64,000 bases of DNA from Oreohelix idahoensis (Eukaryota; Mollusca; Gastropoda; Stylommatophora; Oreohelicidae). The notes beneath the pieces were generated by a model. It ran no database searches. It worked only from the letters and a program-made list of their open reading frames with translations, and was not told the origin of the DNA. Below, piece after piece: positions 1-11,937 of the stretch. The stretch lies in assembly GCA_024509875.1 (NCBI GenBank), contig JAMPIV010019080.1:372001-436000 (forward strand), given 5' to 3'. How positions within the stretch are numbered: position 1 is the stretch's first letter; each line of letters starts with the position of its first letter. A program made the position numbers and the translations under genes.

Positions 1-399
1 AATGTTGTAATAGTTCCTGGCAGATGTAAGACGTTGTATGTAATTATTGACGAGAATAGTACTGAAATATCACTTCCATATTTGGAAGACATGACTTTAG
101 CATTAGAGCACATACATTTCCTTGTGAAAATACGTTGAATTACAACACTAACACACATAGATATTGAAACGATTGAAAGGCATTCGATACATAGGAAAAA
201 CAAAATTCCTGATTGGACCCTACATAAATCGTATCAAACTACTGTGGGGGAGCGAAGTGTAATATAATCTGACACTCTAGTTAGTTTAGAACACTGTGAA
301 AATTCACCTCGCGCCAAAAGACAACCAAACCTTGCCAGAGTTAAGAAGAGTACCAGACTGAACATTGTTGGAGCATATTGAGGACTTAGAGCCCAGAAA
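1..399. other. Unassigned AT-rich sequence
   Basis: No coding potential, tandem structure or recognisable element seen. It abuts an old dispersed repeat and may contain a further, more diverged part of it. Confidence 0.4.
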
Positions 400-1520
400 A
401 ACGATACCATTTAACACGGAAAACCGGAATCTGAAGAAACTTACACAAAGTCAATAATGGGAACTTATTGCTAAAAAACCACACCCCAGACCACGTGTAA
501 CAGGCATCGTCAAGCTGCCTTAAACTATTTATCTGAGCCAGCAGTCTGTGAGCCTAAAGACTGGCGTAAGTTGTACATTTTAAATTCTATATTTTGCATT
601 ATTAACATGTGAACTAATATGTATATATTGACACGTGATTATTAATATGTGAAAATTGCTAGTGAATGTCGAGGTCATTTGAGACTGGAAACCTCAGCAT
701 ATAAGAATGAGGATTTAATGAACCACCACTGTCAGGGCTGGTGACTGCTTTATTGCGAGTTTCTTACAGAGAACCAAAAGCAGAGGTAGTCTTAATTTAT
801 ATATGTGGCAAGGATTGAATGATGAAAGAAATGATGAACATAAGCTATATTATTAAAATTTCAAATATGTAGATGTAAACGTTAACATTTTCAATCTATA
901 TTGTTAACATGTTCAAACATGGCAGATGTAAAGGGAAAAATATTTAATTTATATTATTAACCTATTCAACCCCTGTAAAGTTAAATTTACATTTATTGAA
1001 TTTAAATGTAAATAAAGTTGTAAGCTCAATGGGATTAATGTTAATTCTCTGCGATGGTAAAAGTACTGAGGTAGATGGGATGGTGACATGAAAAAAAGAG
1101 GGGAACATAAGTATGTGTTGGCAAATTCAATACTCAGAAGGTATTTGTTTCTCTTCTTGTGTGACACTAGTTGGTGGTACCAGTTGACGGTACTATGTCT
1201 GGAACAAGTAAGGGTATTAGTGACCTGAAGTCGACGCTAGACACCATTATCAGACGGGTTTTAGAGACGCGAATTTACTTCGTAGACACTCCTTGACGCT
1301 TCTGGGAAAGCGCTGCGCCCTACAACATTGACCAGGGACGAGAGTGATCCAGTCATCTATCTGCGAATACCCAATTATCAGCTGGGAGGAGAACAGAAAA
1401 ACTCCCTGGCAGCTAAGTAGAAAAATAAAAAGCTGCCAAGTGAACTCTTACTTAATACTCCATAATATCACTCGATGATGATTGTCACGAGAGGTTAATA
1501 TAGGTGTCGATACAAGATAT
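400..1520 (+). repeat. Old dispersed repeat, interrupted copy (pairs with 26.13-26.62 kb)
   Basis: Blocks at about 400-552 and 1171-1520 align collinearly with 26130-26620: both contain a CCACGTGTAA..AGGCAT block, a GGTGGT(A/C)CCA block and an AGCTGCCAAGTGAACTC block. In this copy about 620 bp (553-1170) without similarity separates the first two blocks, where the other copy has about 45 bp. The simplest reading is an insertion here. No target duplication or termini were recognised for the inserted piece. No function is inferred. Confidence 0.6.
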
Positions 1521-1749
1521 CCTGGACACAAAGTTTTATCAGGTGATACCACGATAGTGTTCAATAAGAGACTGATCTTATCAGAAATACCCCCTTTTTT
1601 TGAAAAGAGTAAGGGTGTATGGACATCATAGGTAAGATCAATCTGTATAAGTTCCTAGGTACGATGGTAGTGAATTATCCTAGGTTCCTAAATGCTCCTA
1701 TCAAGATCATCCTCTGTTTAAAAGGTGTTATGGCTCTGCAAGGGGTATT

Positions 1750-2064
1750 CTTCTTCTTCTTCCTCTTCCTCATTCGCCCTGAAAAGGACGGTGGTTGCGT
1801 TGTGTCTGTTTACGCCTAAGCTGTGATATCTGCACCTTTCGGTCGACACATCCGACTTCTGCACGGCATTTTTTAGGGACCGGGTTTGCCTTCCCATTTC
1901 GATCCGTACTAGCTCGGCCAGACTGCACTGTTGCAGACTGTTTCCAGGACCACCACGTGGAGGTGGAGTACGGTCTTGACCAGCTCTGGTTCGCTGATCC
2001 TGATGCAAGCAGTCAAGCTATGGGTCGTTGACTGCATTCACTATTGCTGCATCTTGGGGTCCCC
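1750..2064 (-). mobile_element. (GAA)n-tailed retroposon, complete insertion
   Basis: A GC-richer segment of about 315 bp whose minus-strand 3' end is a (GAA)n-type tail (TTC-rich at 1750-1770). It is flanked by a perfect 10-bp direct repeat AAGGGGTATT at 1740-1749 and 2065-2074, the target-site duplication expected from LINE-type retrotransposition. A minus-strand reading frame of about 90 codons ends in a run of glutamates made by the tail; it is not recognised as a known protein. It is either a SINE or a strongly 5'-truncated LINE. Confidence 0.75.
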
Positions 2065-2074
2065 AAGGGGTATT

Positions 2075-3540
2075 AAACTAAACTATTAACCAACAAGAAC
2101 TATAACTTAACTTAAATAATTCAAGTAAGTATGTTAGAATAATTTACAATTTATTTTGTACAAGTTTTTCTTTTCTTTGTGAAATTTTCACTGAACTCAA
2201 AATTGATTGAGAATAAAATTAGTAAAAATCTCTTGTCAAATATTCACAACTATCTACAGTCTGCAAATTTCTACGGACAGTTCTCCTTTCCTGTGTGAAC
2301 TTGATCTTGATGTAGAATGTATTTATTTAGGATCAATACGAATTCTTTCCAGTTAATATGGACAAAGTCAATCACTGATTTATGAATTTGCCTGTCTAGA
2401 TGCACTGACTTTTCATCATACTGTCTAACTTTAATTATTGTGGTAATGCTGTTTATTTACTGGTCAGTAGCATTGTAAGGCAACTTATCTTCACGTCTTG
2501 TCCTGGTGTCTTTCACAATACTGCTCTGAGAAGAAGCTATCAGATGTGATTCCTCCAGGCATCAAGGTAACTATGTTGCTGTCCCTTTAGACTTATAGGA
2601 CTATTGAACTACTAGGTCCTTCAGTTGAGTCTGGCTCCTTAAAAGTACACGTTGGTTACAGGATGTAACTTGAAATATAACTTATTAACCACTGTATTGT
2701 CTATACCTATTTTCCTACCAAAGATGTAGGTGATAAGAGACAGTTTTCAGACAATGTGCAGGTAGACGCACAGGGCATAATAAATCATCAATAACATAAT
2801 TTATTTTACCATGAAGATAATATTTCACCCATTCCTTTGTTACATCTATCTGTACATGATTCACTTCTATACAGTGATTATGCCTTGTGGGAAAACACTA
2901 TATAATACCTTAATTAATACTGTAATTCAATTACTTTCATTCTGTCCTTCGTTCCTTGTGTGTAGTCAATTCCTTCTTGAAATAATTATTTAAAACGTTT
3001 CAAAAACTACTAACACACTTTCCACTTCCATTCTCAATTTATTTAAATAACCACAGGCTTGGATTGCTCCCAATTATTACAATGGTTTATAACACACTTA
3101 TACACTACTTAAGGGACAATTTAATTAATTAATTAGAAATATATAAATTGATACATTCTTTCTTACCTTCAAGTACATACAGTCGAGCTGTTAATTCAGT
3201 CTGCTCTCAGATGTAGAAGTCAACGGAGTCTCATTGACAAAACTGGCGCTTTCGCTGTAGTTTGAATTTTTGTGGCAAGCATTTGACGGTGGGCACGTCC
3301 TTATGTAGGTCAGGGCGGAGCGGTTCGGAGAACAATAAGACATCAGGAATGTGTATATTTCGATGGATAATACCATGTTATGTTAAATTATAGAATAAAA
3401 GATACACCAGAGTATCTAGTGGTGTAGATATTTTCCTATAACTGACCTCGAAACCCTCGAATCGGTCGGTTGGATCGGAGGGTTGATCAGTGAGTTAACA
3501 ATTCACTATCGTAAAACAAGCTATTGTTACCGAAACAGAA
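2075..3540. other. No feature recognised
   Basis: About 1.45 kb of AT-rich sequence. Only short chance reading frames are present; the 60-codon frame at 2811-2993 has no recognisable motif. No tandem repeats or element termini seen. Confidence 0.4.
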
Positions 3541-3865
3541 CCAGGCTCGACAGTAAACTCTAGGCAGAAATATGTCTCCGACTATATAAGGAAAAGACGA
3601 TGGTCTTATATCGGTCATGTCCTACGAATGCAAAACAACAGAATACCACTACAGGCGCTCACTTGGGTTCCTGAGGGTAAGAGGAAAAAAGGAAGACCAA
3701 AAGAAACACTCAGAAGAACAATAATAAGAGAAGGAAGAACGTTGGGATTAAACAATGTGCAAGAGCTAAGAGGAGTGGCGTCACAACGAACAACCTGGAG
3801 AGCACTGGTTTCTGCCTTATGCGCCGTGTTTGGTGCTTAAAGAATTTATTATTATTATTATTATG
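3541..3865 (+). mobile_element. 5'-truncated LINE, 3' end of the endonuclease/RT ORF
   Basis: An open frame runs through 3541-3840 and ends with the C-terminal tail typical of LINE endonuclease/reverse transcriptase proteins: an RRW..IGHVLRM motif, then GKRKKGRPK and a W-R-ALV-SALC ending. The catalytic RT domain lies upstream in such proteins and is absent, so the copy is 5'-truncated. It ends in a (TTA)n tail at about 3846-3864. A nearly identical fragment, about two differences in 190 bp, sits in the right LTR of element C, so the family was active recently. The 5' boundary is approximate. Confidence 0.8.
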
Positions 3866-4357
3866 TTCGCGCCCTCAAATGCAGGCAGAACTTTGTCAAG
3901 TTGTGCATTTATGGAAAATTAGAAATATTCATATCTTCTTTATTCCTGAACCGATTTTCTTCATCTTAGGTTTAAAGTACATCCTGCTTATTCTTGTTAT
4001 ATCTGGATAATTGTCCTTTACCTTTCTTCGTCCATCTTTGCATAGGCGCAGTCTAAACAGCTAAATTTACGATTTGCCTGAGGTATCGATGCATTCAACT
4101 CAGAATTTATCCATTAGTATAACACTTTTCGTGGAAATCTTTGCACATACTTATAAAGGAACAGTCCCATTATCGAATTTCTGACCTCTTCCATGCGGTA
4201 CTTCGATCATAATCCTATTGTTTATTTCCAAACCCAACTCGGTAACACAGATTTGGATTCCGACCAAATAATTTTGTAAACATACGTGAATAAGGATGCA
4301 GTTTCATTGGTCCGTCTAGAATACACTTTTAACTGTCGGTGTACCGTTTTGGTATAA
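3866..4357. other. No feature recognised
   Basis: AT-rich spacer between two LINE remnants. Nothing recognised. Confidence 0.4.
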
Positions 4358-5023
4358 ATGGCGAGTTATGATCCAGACAATACAAAAGACTCACTATCAT
4401 CACTACAAGCACTAGAACACCCAGGTAAATATAGCCGGCCAGACATAAAGGAAGAAATTCTAGCAATTAAAACATCACTAGGGAACAGAGGATGTAATGT
4501 GAGGCTAGTGTGGGTTCCAGCACACATAGGTATAGCTGGTAACGAGTTGGCAGACCAGAACGCCGAGAATGGAAGAATAAGCAAAAACAATATAAGAGCA
4601 GGACTGGAAAGGTCGGAGATCAAGAGCCAAGTGAAGCTAATTATAAAGGAGGAATGGAAAACAACATGGAAGAACAGTAGAAAAGGCAGACACGCGTTCA
4701 AACTGGAGAAAGAACCAACAAGGACGTGCCAGGTCAGAGAAGAATTACAGATACAATCGAACAATAAACTGTAGCGTCTCCGTCTCGGTGCAGCATACTT
4801 TATGATAGAGGAACCACACTGCCAAGAATGTCAGGAAGAGAATGACATAGACCACTACCTGATCTACTGTAAAATGGATGAACAACAAAGGCTTGAATTA
4901 AAAACTTACTATAGAAATCACAATATAGACATGACAGGTGATAAGGTTTTAAGTATAGATGCCCCAAGAGATACCCAATCAATACTTAAAAGATATATAC
5001 ATAAAACAAGGAAAAACATATAA
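4358..5023 (+). pseudogene. LINE remnant: half RNase H domain plus CCHC tail
   Basis: The frame at 4358-4774 holds the second half of a LINE-type RNase H: a DSLSSLQAL block, then WVPAHIGIAGNELAD with its metal-binding aspartate. A single in-frame TAG (4772-4774) breaks it. The same frame then continues to 5023 with a C-x2-C..H..C knuckle (PHCQEC...HYLIYC). This RNase H plus C-terminal knuckle layout is known from I-clade-like LINEs. The RT domain and first half of RNase H are missing, so it is a 5'-truncated, dead copy. Confidence 0.8.
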
Positions 5024-5499
5024 GGTTAGTACTTCAGAAAAGACATTCAACTAAATAGAAATTAAGCAACAAGAGCTAACAAATCATTAAAAGAATAAAA
5101 CACAAATTAAAAACAGAACTTACTAACCATTCATAGGACAAGGAAAGACAACGAGGTATAAAAAAAAAACACAACAACATTTCAAAAAGAACATATACTA
5201 GTACAATTTTAAAGGACAATAGTTATCAGTAAACAATACAAAAGAGAAAATAAAATGGACAAATACTAATTTAAATTAATAATCAGATACTGCTAAAGAC
5301 AATAGTTATTTAAATTGAATACAAAATTAGAAAATAAAATGACACTAAATACCCCAATTATAACCACTTTTCAGGTTGAACAGGGTAGACCAGGATGGAA
5401 CGAGAAGAGGCCATAACGGTCAGCTGTTAAGTGTCCGGTCTCCACCCATCACCTCTTCAAAACCACAACAACACGACATTACAACAATGACTATAGTTT
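5024..5499. other. A-rich LINE 3' flank with an internal duplication
   Basis: Strongly A-rich. A block around 5211-5265 (GGACAATAGTTATC...GAAAATAAAATG) recurs, diverged, at about 5298-5341, suggesting a local tandem duplication in the 3' UTR of the preceding LINE. A related AAAGGACAATAGTTATC stretch lies at about 19662, just before the tRNA-SINE. Confidence 0.4.
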
Positions 5500-5640
5500 G
5501 TTAAATAATTATTCATTTCTTAAAACTCTTAACATAATTAATTATTACACTTGTTACTTGTATAAAGACATATCTAAAGTTGATTTAATCATTTTGAATG
5601 TACTTCAACCGTATGTCTCTGTTATGATTAAAATTCATAA
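5500..5640 (+). repeat. Old dispersed repeat fragment (pairs with 26.64-26.78 kb)
   Basis: Shares the TTGATTTAATCAT...CCGTATGTC block and flanking AT-rich sequence with 26640-26780, allowing small gaps. There it lies directly beside copies of two other old repeats. No coding capacity. Confidence 0.5.
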
Positions 5641-5890
5641 CGATTGTGTCGATATCATTATGTAGCTCGACAGGGCTCCTTGTTTGTTTATTTTATGCGG
5701 AGTCATTTATTAATACAGGAAGTGACGTCAAGCCTCTTGGTGTATTGGGCAGGCGTGAAACTAATAATGCAGAAGGCGGAGATCGTCTGCAGGGACTTCT
5801 ACTTTTGTGTGTCATGGCGAGTGTTTGAGCTCCTGAAAAATATATAAGTACTATACATCCCTATGTTTTTCCATCACTAGTACATCAAGA
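5641..5890. other. Unassigned spacer before element C
   Basis: Nothing recognised. It ends at the left LTR of element C. Confidence 0.35.
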
Positions 5891-6932
5891 TGTTACCGCT
5901 ACGTGGGTAACTCGTTCAGGAAGACAAATGTTAAAGATGGTTGTAGGAAGGATAGTGTTAATATAATCCGCTGATGTATGCAATCAGCATGTGTCGCGCT
6001 TACGGATGGCCGACCGGTGTGTGGATGTGTAGAGGACAATGTAAAGATCCGCGAATGTCATGTAGTTCCAGATTAAGACACTGGCAATCACACACACCAT
6101 ATGCAAACATCAGAGTCAGTAAATGTTGAACTCCAAGTAACGTTTCTACACTGTTTATTAACTACACAGTCACAGGGACGTCAAGGTAACACAGTTCACA
6201 CCAAAACAAGAAGCACCAACAGTATATAAGTAAGCCGTTATAATCCCTGGCTTAGAAGTAATATGAATATGTTATCTTTTAATCTACAACTGCGTGCACA
6301 GTACATGATAAGTAAGCCGTAATAATCCTTGGCTTAGAAGTAATATGAGTATGTTCTCTTTCAATCTACAACTGCGTACACTGTACATGATAAGTAAGCC
6401 GTAATAATCCTTGGCTAAGAAGTAATATGAATATGTTCTCTTTCAATCTACAACTGCGTGCACGGTACATGATAAGTAAGCCGTAATAATCCTTGGCTTA
6501 GAAGTAATATGAATATGTTCTCTTTCAATCTACAAAATATATTCTATTCTGGGACACACTGACGAAATGGTCAATCTATCCATTTCGGAGCTCTGCCCAA
6601 ATTTTACTGTCCCGCAAAAATCAGTTGCTCAAAAACAACTCCGTAAAATTCACCCAAGTGCGAACTCGCAGCTTGCGATGTGAGCGGAGTTCATCCGCCT
6701 TCTACGCCAACCTATATCATAGAATCTTCGACCCGTTTCCTTATGTTTTTTTAAAAAAGCAAACCAAAAGCTAGTCAAAAGAGCTGTGTTCACAAATTAC
6801 TGAGCATACAGCTCCCAACTAAAAAATCATCATCATCACACAGAGCGTGTTTACTAGAGAGTTTACAAAAATCTTACCTGTACATACAAGTCTTAAACAC
6901 TTAACTCCCCTTAATTAAAATATGACTTAACA
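5891..6932 (-). repeat. Element C 3' LTR (left)
   Basis: 1042 bp, TGTTA...TAACA, matching 14182-15492 collinearly. It contains four 82-bp subrepeats against about five in the other LTR, and lacks the LINE insertion found there. The first 20 bases form an imperfect hairpin (GTTACC...GGTAAC) at the element edge. The G-rich minus-strand stretch next to the LTR (6933-6953) is a candidate polypurine tract. Confidence 0.88.
6229..6535 (-). repeat. 82-bp tandem array inside the left LTR of element C
   Basis: Units start at 6229, 6311, 6393 and 6475, with exact 82-bp spacing and high identity; the last unit is partial. Each has an AGTAAGCCGTAATAATCC core and a CAACTGCGTGCAC end. Arrays in the U3 part of LTRs often hold promoter or enhancer sites; that role is only an inference here. 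Confidence 0.88.
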
Positions 6933-8400
6933 GACTACACCGACCCCCAGGAAAAAAATGGTAACTTCATTTTTTTTTTGAAAAAAATTTACATCGAACA
7001 AAAAACCTTGAGGTCGATGCCATCATAATATCCACACATAAGGATTAGACTATGTTAAGTCATGTTAACAAAAATGAACAAAAGAGGGATAGAAGTAAGT
7101 GTAAAGTAGAAAAGAAATGAAGTAAAGAAAGATAATGAGATAAGGATACGAAGATCAACAAATTCAAAGAAATATGAAATATATCAAGTATAGACTAGCT
7201 ATGACATCATAAGTGAAAAGAGAAAAGACCAGATGAAATACAAGAAGAATGAGCAGCAATGAAAGAAAGCAATGCAATCATAAAGAAAACAATGATATAT
7301 CATGGTAAACAATTACATTAAACAATGCATATATAAATCAAAGAACAAATAACTACCTATCATCTAAAAAAAAGTAGCACAATGTGCATGATAACCAAGT
7401 TAATAAGCTGATGGAGTACCAATAAAGAACCCCTATAAATATCAAAATTAACCATATTGTAATACATAGCTATTCCTGACGAACAATCAAGCGCCGGGTA
7501 AAGAAAAAATACATCACAACCTGAGAAAAAACACTTTCTCAATGTACTAATATCGCTATATATAGTTACCCCTAGCGCACAATCAAGCACTGGGGAAAGA
7601 AAAAAATACATCACAATGTCAGAAAAAATACCTTTTCCATAGTCTTCATTTTCTTTTCCAACAGAATGAACAATACCGAAATGTATCGTAATGATAGGTT
7701 AAGTAAAAATAGTATAATCATTACAATTGTCATACGTTCATCATTTCAAAACACAGTAGTTTACGAACAATACAGCAATGAAATGGTGCATAAGGATGAA
7801 CGAATATACAGTCTTAAAGAGGTTATATCATATCCTAATACAATACTCTCTAATATACCATACTATACTAATATACAATATTATTTACTATCCTTAATAA
7901 GTTACACATTAAGGACAAATTCCAGTGGTCTTGGAACATCCTGTGAGTACGAAGGTACAAAAACATATAGAGTAGCATCAAACTGCCGGCAGGCTTCACT
8001 GGAACAGGTAAATCTTGTGATAATTACCATCGGTAAACAGCTCAAACAATCACTATAGCAGCTCTGACTCTCATGGAAAAGAATTTGCTGTGAAAAAACA
8101 CAAATGAAACTCTCTGTTTGGTAGAGGTAGGATTTTATGAAATACAACAGCTAATTCTACAGTAAACCTACCAACTGTGGCGTAAACGTCCGGCCCCTGT
8201 ATGGTGATAATCAAATCTTCCTCCGTTACTCAAGAAAGGGTAACACGGAAAGTAGCACAGAGTCACTTACAACCAAGAATTAAACAGGGTTATGAAAGTG
8301 TACTACTAGAGTGCGTTAATGTATAATAGAGTCGTGGGTATATAAATAACCCCGAAAACTAAAAGGAAAATCTAAAAAAAAATGAAAGTCAAGCAGAATT
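6933..8400 (-). other. Element C 3' non-coding region
   Basis: About 1.47 kb between the RNase H remnant and the 3' LTR. A- and T-rich with no domain-bearing frame. It contains a diverged direct duplication about 98 bp apart (near 7465-7540 and 7563-7640), sharing CAATCAAGC and a GAAAAAATACATCACAA-type block. Frames of 80-130 codons here lack recognisable motifs. Confidence 0.6.
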
Positions 8401-8409
8401 ACGTGGGCA

Positions 8410-8884
8410 TCAAGACAGTATGTCTGCTATCACATTATTCGAACCTCGAATAGCTCGTATAGAAAAATGAAAGGGCTGTAGCAAAATAGCATAACGCGTG
8501 GATCTTGAGCTCTTCAAGTCCTTACTCTGTATAGCTGTGAGGGCTTTTTGGTCGGTTTCTACTATGAAATGCGCGCCAAGAAGAAATCTTTGGAATTTAA
8601 GAATCGCCCAGACCATAGCTAATAATTCTCGGTCTAGGACAGAGTAGTTCCGTTCTGCCGCAGTCAGCTTCCTAGAGATACATCCCTGGATGCAAAGTTT
8701 CAGAATACTCTTGCATCAATGCGGCCCCGATCCCTGTTGATGAGGCGTCACTGCGAAGAATAAAAGGCTTATTTGCATTGGGTAGTCGTAAGATTGGAGG
8801 AAAGGAAAATAATAGCTTGACCTTGTCTAAAGAGGACTGGCATTCTGGGGACCAGTGTACTATATTAGGCGACCCCTTCTTCAA
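8410..8884 (-). pseudogene. pol: Element C RNase H (broken)
   Basis: Two minus-strand pieces. 8672-8884 carries the first RNase H block, with the metal-binding aspartate in LRSDASSTGIGAAL. 8410-8616 carries the later ETDQKAL block and a final N-N-V-I-A-D block. The pieces lie in different frames, and a further break separates them from the RT frame at 8953. In the element this domain would degrade the RNA strand of the RNA:DNA hybrid during reverse transcription. Confidence 0.8.
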
Positions 8885-8952
8885 TAGAGTAGACAGAGGT
8901 GCAGTGATCGATGATAGGTTTGGGATAAATCTTCCATAGAATTGGATTAGAC

Positions 8953-10470
8953 CTAGGAGACTATGGACTTGTTTTTTTTGTTCTTAGGAGTAGTGATGTT
9001 GAAGATTTTAGAAGTGTTAAGGTCCTCCGTCTGTAAGAGACCATGACCAACCCGGTCACCCAAAAAGGAAATGTCGCTGAACCCAACATAGGCTTTAGAC
9101 GGTTTGGCCGTCAGATTATGAGAGCGCAGTGTAGACAAAAGTTCAGAAAGACCATGAAAGTGATCTTCCCAAGAATAGCTAAAAAGGCAAATATCGTCCA
9201 AGTACGCGATAACATCCGGACGATGTGAAAGGATTCGACACATCATGCGTACAAAAGTAGCTGGGGCATTGACGAGACCGAAAGGCATGAAGTTCCATTG
9301 GAACAAACCCCTAGGTGTTGAAAAAGCAGTAAGTGGTTTGGCGTGTTCAGCAAGTGGAACTTGCCAATATCCCTTGGACAAGTCGAGTTTCGTAAAATAT
9401 AGTGAATCAGAAAGCTTGATGAGCAGATCTTCCAACAAGGGCATTGGTTCTGCATCAAATTTAGTCACTTGGTTTAATTTACGATAGTCAACACAAAGAC
9501 ATATGTTATTGTCTTTCTTCCGGACAATAACCACAGAAGAGGAGTATGCCGAAGTAGATGGTTCAATTATGTTTAACCGCAGCATTTCATCTAATTCTTT
9601 TTCGACCTGTGTTTGAAAATGTAATGGGATTGGGTAAGGTCTAACTCTGATAAGGTTGTAATCAGTGAGTGTTATGTCATGTGTAATGACCGATGTTTGA
9701 CCAGGAATATCAGTAAGTACGTCCTGAAAAGTTTGCAATAAAGAAGAGACTTGCTGCTGTCTTTCTGTAGATAACTCCGAAGAAATAGTTACATTTTTCC
9801 ATGATTCTGTTGAATGAAGTGGGACAACATGAAGAGGAAGATTTACATCAGAGAAGGTAGCCTCTTTCTCCTGAATAACTGATAGAGATGTATAATGATT
9901 ATGACTGACCGGAGGGTCGTCTGTCGCATGAAACACAGACTGCAGGTAGTCTGGACGTTCATGAAATTCTTTCAGCATATTAATATGATAGGTCTTATGC
10001 TTCGCGTCAACATCGACAACATAATCGACATCAGAAATTATAGATATGACAGCATAAGGACCTTTCCAGGCAATAAGAAGTCTATTGTCTCTACGAGGGA
10101 GTAATACAAGTGCCTCGTCACCAGGATAGAGCTGTCGCAGACACCTGTATCTATTTGCGAAGAGCCTCGCCTTCTCCTTTGCATCCTCAGATGCAGAGGT
10201 AGCTAACCTACAAGCATCGATAATTTTCTGTCTCAGAGAAATGACATATTCGTAGGAAGATTGAGTGTCATTGTTGATATCATCAGCAGTTATTAAGTCG
10301 TGAAGCAACAACAAGGGACCGCGAGGTTGTGCACCAAAGACGAGCTCGAACGGTGAAAACCCCGTATTCTCATTTGGCACTTCTCTATATGCGAAAAGAG
10401 CAGCGGGTAAAACCCTGTCCCAATCCTGAGGATTGTCCTCGGTTATTTTTGCAAGTAATTTCTAAAGCGT
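8953..10470 (-). pseudogene. pol: Element C integrase C-terminus fused to reverse transcriptase
   Basis: A 475-codon open stretch (8953-10380), readable upstream to about 10460. The N-terminal part is the end of integrase: the FSPFELVFG block, then the GPY module (GPY at residues 107-109, followed by a HINMLKEF-like block). RT follows: YPIPLHF at about 249, CVDYRKLN at about 296, KLDLSKGYWQVPL at about 331, FMPFGLVNAPATF at about 364 and catalytic YLDD at 393-396. Integrase and RT in one frame in this order directly shows the IN-RT arrangement. RT is truncated after the FLGDRVG-like block by a lysine-rich nonsense end. Confidence 0.88.
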
Positions 10471-10531
10471 TCTATTCTGCCGCTCGACTAACCCGTTTGA
10501 CATAGGGGGAAAAACACTTCTTAGAGACCTT

Positions 10532-11062
10532 TCAATGCGGAGCGTGGCCATCACCTGAAACACCAAGTCTGATACTAATTGTGCCATGATCTGATAAGAT
10601 TTGTTTGAGAAACCCTAGTCGTGAGAATATTAGCCAAAGAGCATCTGCAACATCAGTAGTAGAAATGCTCTTGAGAGGTATAGCCTCTGGCCAACGTGTA
10701 CACATGTAAATACATGTAAGAATATACTGATGTCTTCTGGCAGACTTGACCTTAATAGGCCCAATAATATCAATCGCCATTTTCTGAAAAGGACGAATAG
10801 GAATATTCGCATCCTGGATAGGTGCTGCATGGCGTGGACCTCGTGACTTAACCTCCTGACATATCTTACAGGAGCGACAATAAATAGTTATATCTCTATT
10901 CACGTCCGGCCAAAAGAAGGAAGAAAGAACCCTGGATTTAGTACGAGAAAATCCCATATGTCCTGCACACTGAGATTCATGGGCATGTTGCAAGATCCGA
11001 ACTCTCATGTCGGTAGGTACAAGAATCTGCGAACGTATGGAAGAAGTAGAACCTCGAACCAT
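10532..11062 (-). pseudogene. pol: Element C integrase, zinc-binding and core domains (frameshifted)
   Basis: Shows the HHCC zinc-binding module (HAHESQCAGHMG...CRSCKIC) and the core start with the first catalytic aspartate in MAIDIIGP. The second aspartate is in ILSDHG. A frameshift near 10575 moves the rest into another frame, where the block around the catalytic glutamate (NGLVERQNR) is readable near 10490, before joining the frame that runs into RT. All three DDE residues survive, but the gene is broken. Confidence 0.85.
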
Positions 11063-11313
11063 ACGAACCAGAACTCCATTCTTAATTGAGAACCAATATT
11101 TAAGATTATTGTCGCCATCTGCATTATCTTCTTTAACTAGGAGAAAAAAATTGTCAATGAAGTATCATTTTGCTGAAGCTTGATAAAAGACTCTCGGGAA
11201 ATCACGGAGTGAGCATCCTGATTATGTACTTCATTACTTTCAGCAGATGGAGCATGTAAACGATTTTGAGCTTGTGCTCTAGAAGTGACTGCATAAGCAG
11301 CCTTTTGCTCTTC

Positions 11314-11937
11314 TCATATAGCAATTTGTTGAGGGGTACAATCTTTAATTCCATGTATTCGCCCGACGATAAGGTCTGTAATAGGATTCGGGAGCATACA
11401 TGCGTGGACATGTCCCGTAAAAAAGGGAGTGGCTATGTGGACGATAGCAGTCAGAAAAGTTTCAACTGTCCCACCAAATGTCACACATTTCACTACATCT
11501 CCAGTGGTACAGGAAGGATCTATAAGAGACTGCTTAACCCCAACCGTTGTGCATCCAGAATCAAAGAGAACTGAGACTGGATCATTATTCTCAAAACCGT
11601 TATGTAGAGTAAGAGACCCTCTTCCGTCATGCGCAGCGAGGGCAGGAAGAGCGGGTAGAGGATGACCGCAACTCACGGTAGTTATAGCTGTAGGTTGGAA
11701 CAAAGTTGTGCACTCTGGGCACTGAGATGCTCTCTCGAAATCGAAAGCAGAGCAAGCAGTAGCATTAGAGACACTATTATTACTGTTACCTTGATCATTA
11801 ACAACCTGGGGCTCTTGTTGAGCAGAGTTAGCATGACGATAAGATCTATTATTTGGAGATCTACCGTCATATCGCGATCTATCGCGACTATTATCTCTGT
11901 TCGAAGCATTTGTCTGATTTTGAACCCCAGTTAGCAT
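11314..11937 (-). pseudogene. pol: Element C aspartic protease region
   Basis: An asparagine- and arginine-rich N-terminal part continues Gag in a shifted frame. A retropepsin-like domain follows, with the active-site motif VLFDSGCTT and a later DLIVGRIHGI block, the usual hydrophobic-hydrophobic-G flap partner. A CPEC..C segment lies upstream of the protease but does not form a standard CCHC knuckle. The frame overlaps the end of the Gag piece, so a shift is needed to join them; whether it was programmed or is decay cannot be told. Confidence 0.78.

Noticed and set aside
4366..4764. 132-codon minus-strand frame
   Set aside because: Shadow of the LINE RNase H remnant on the plus strand.
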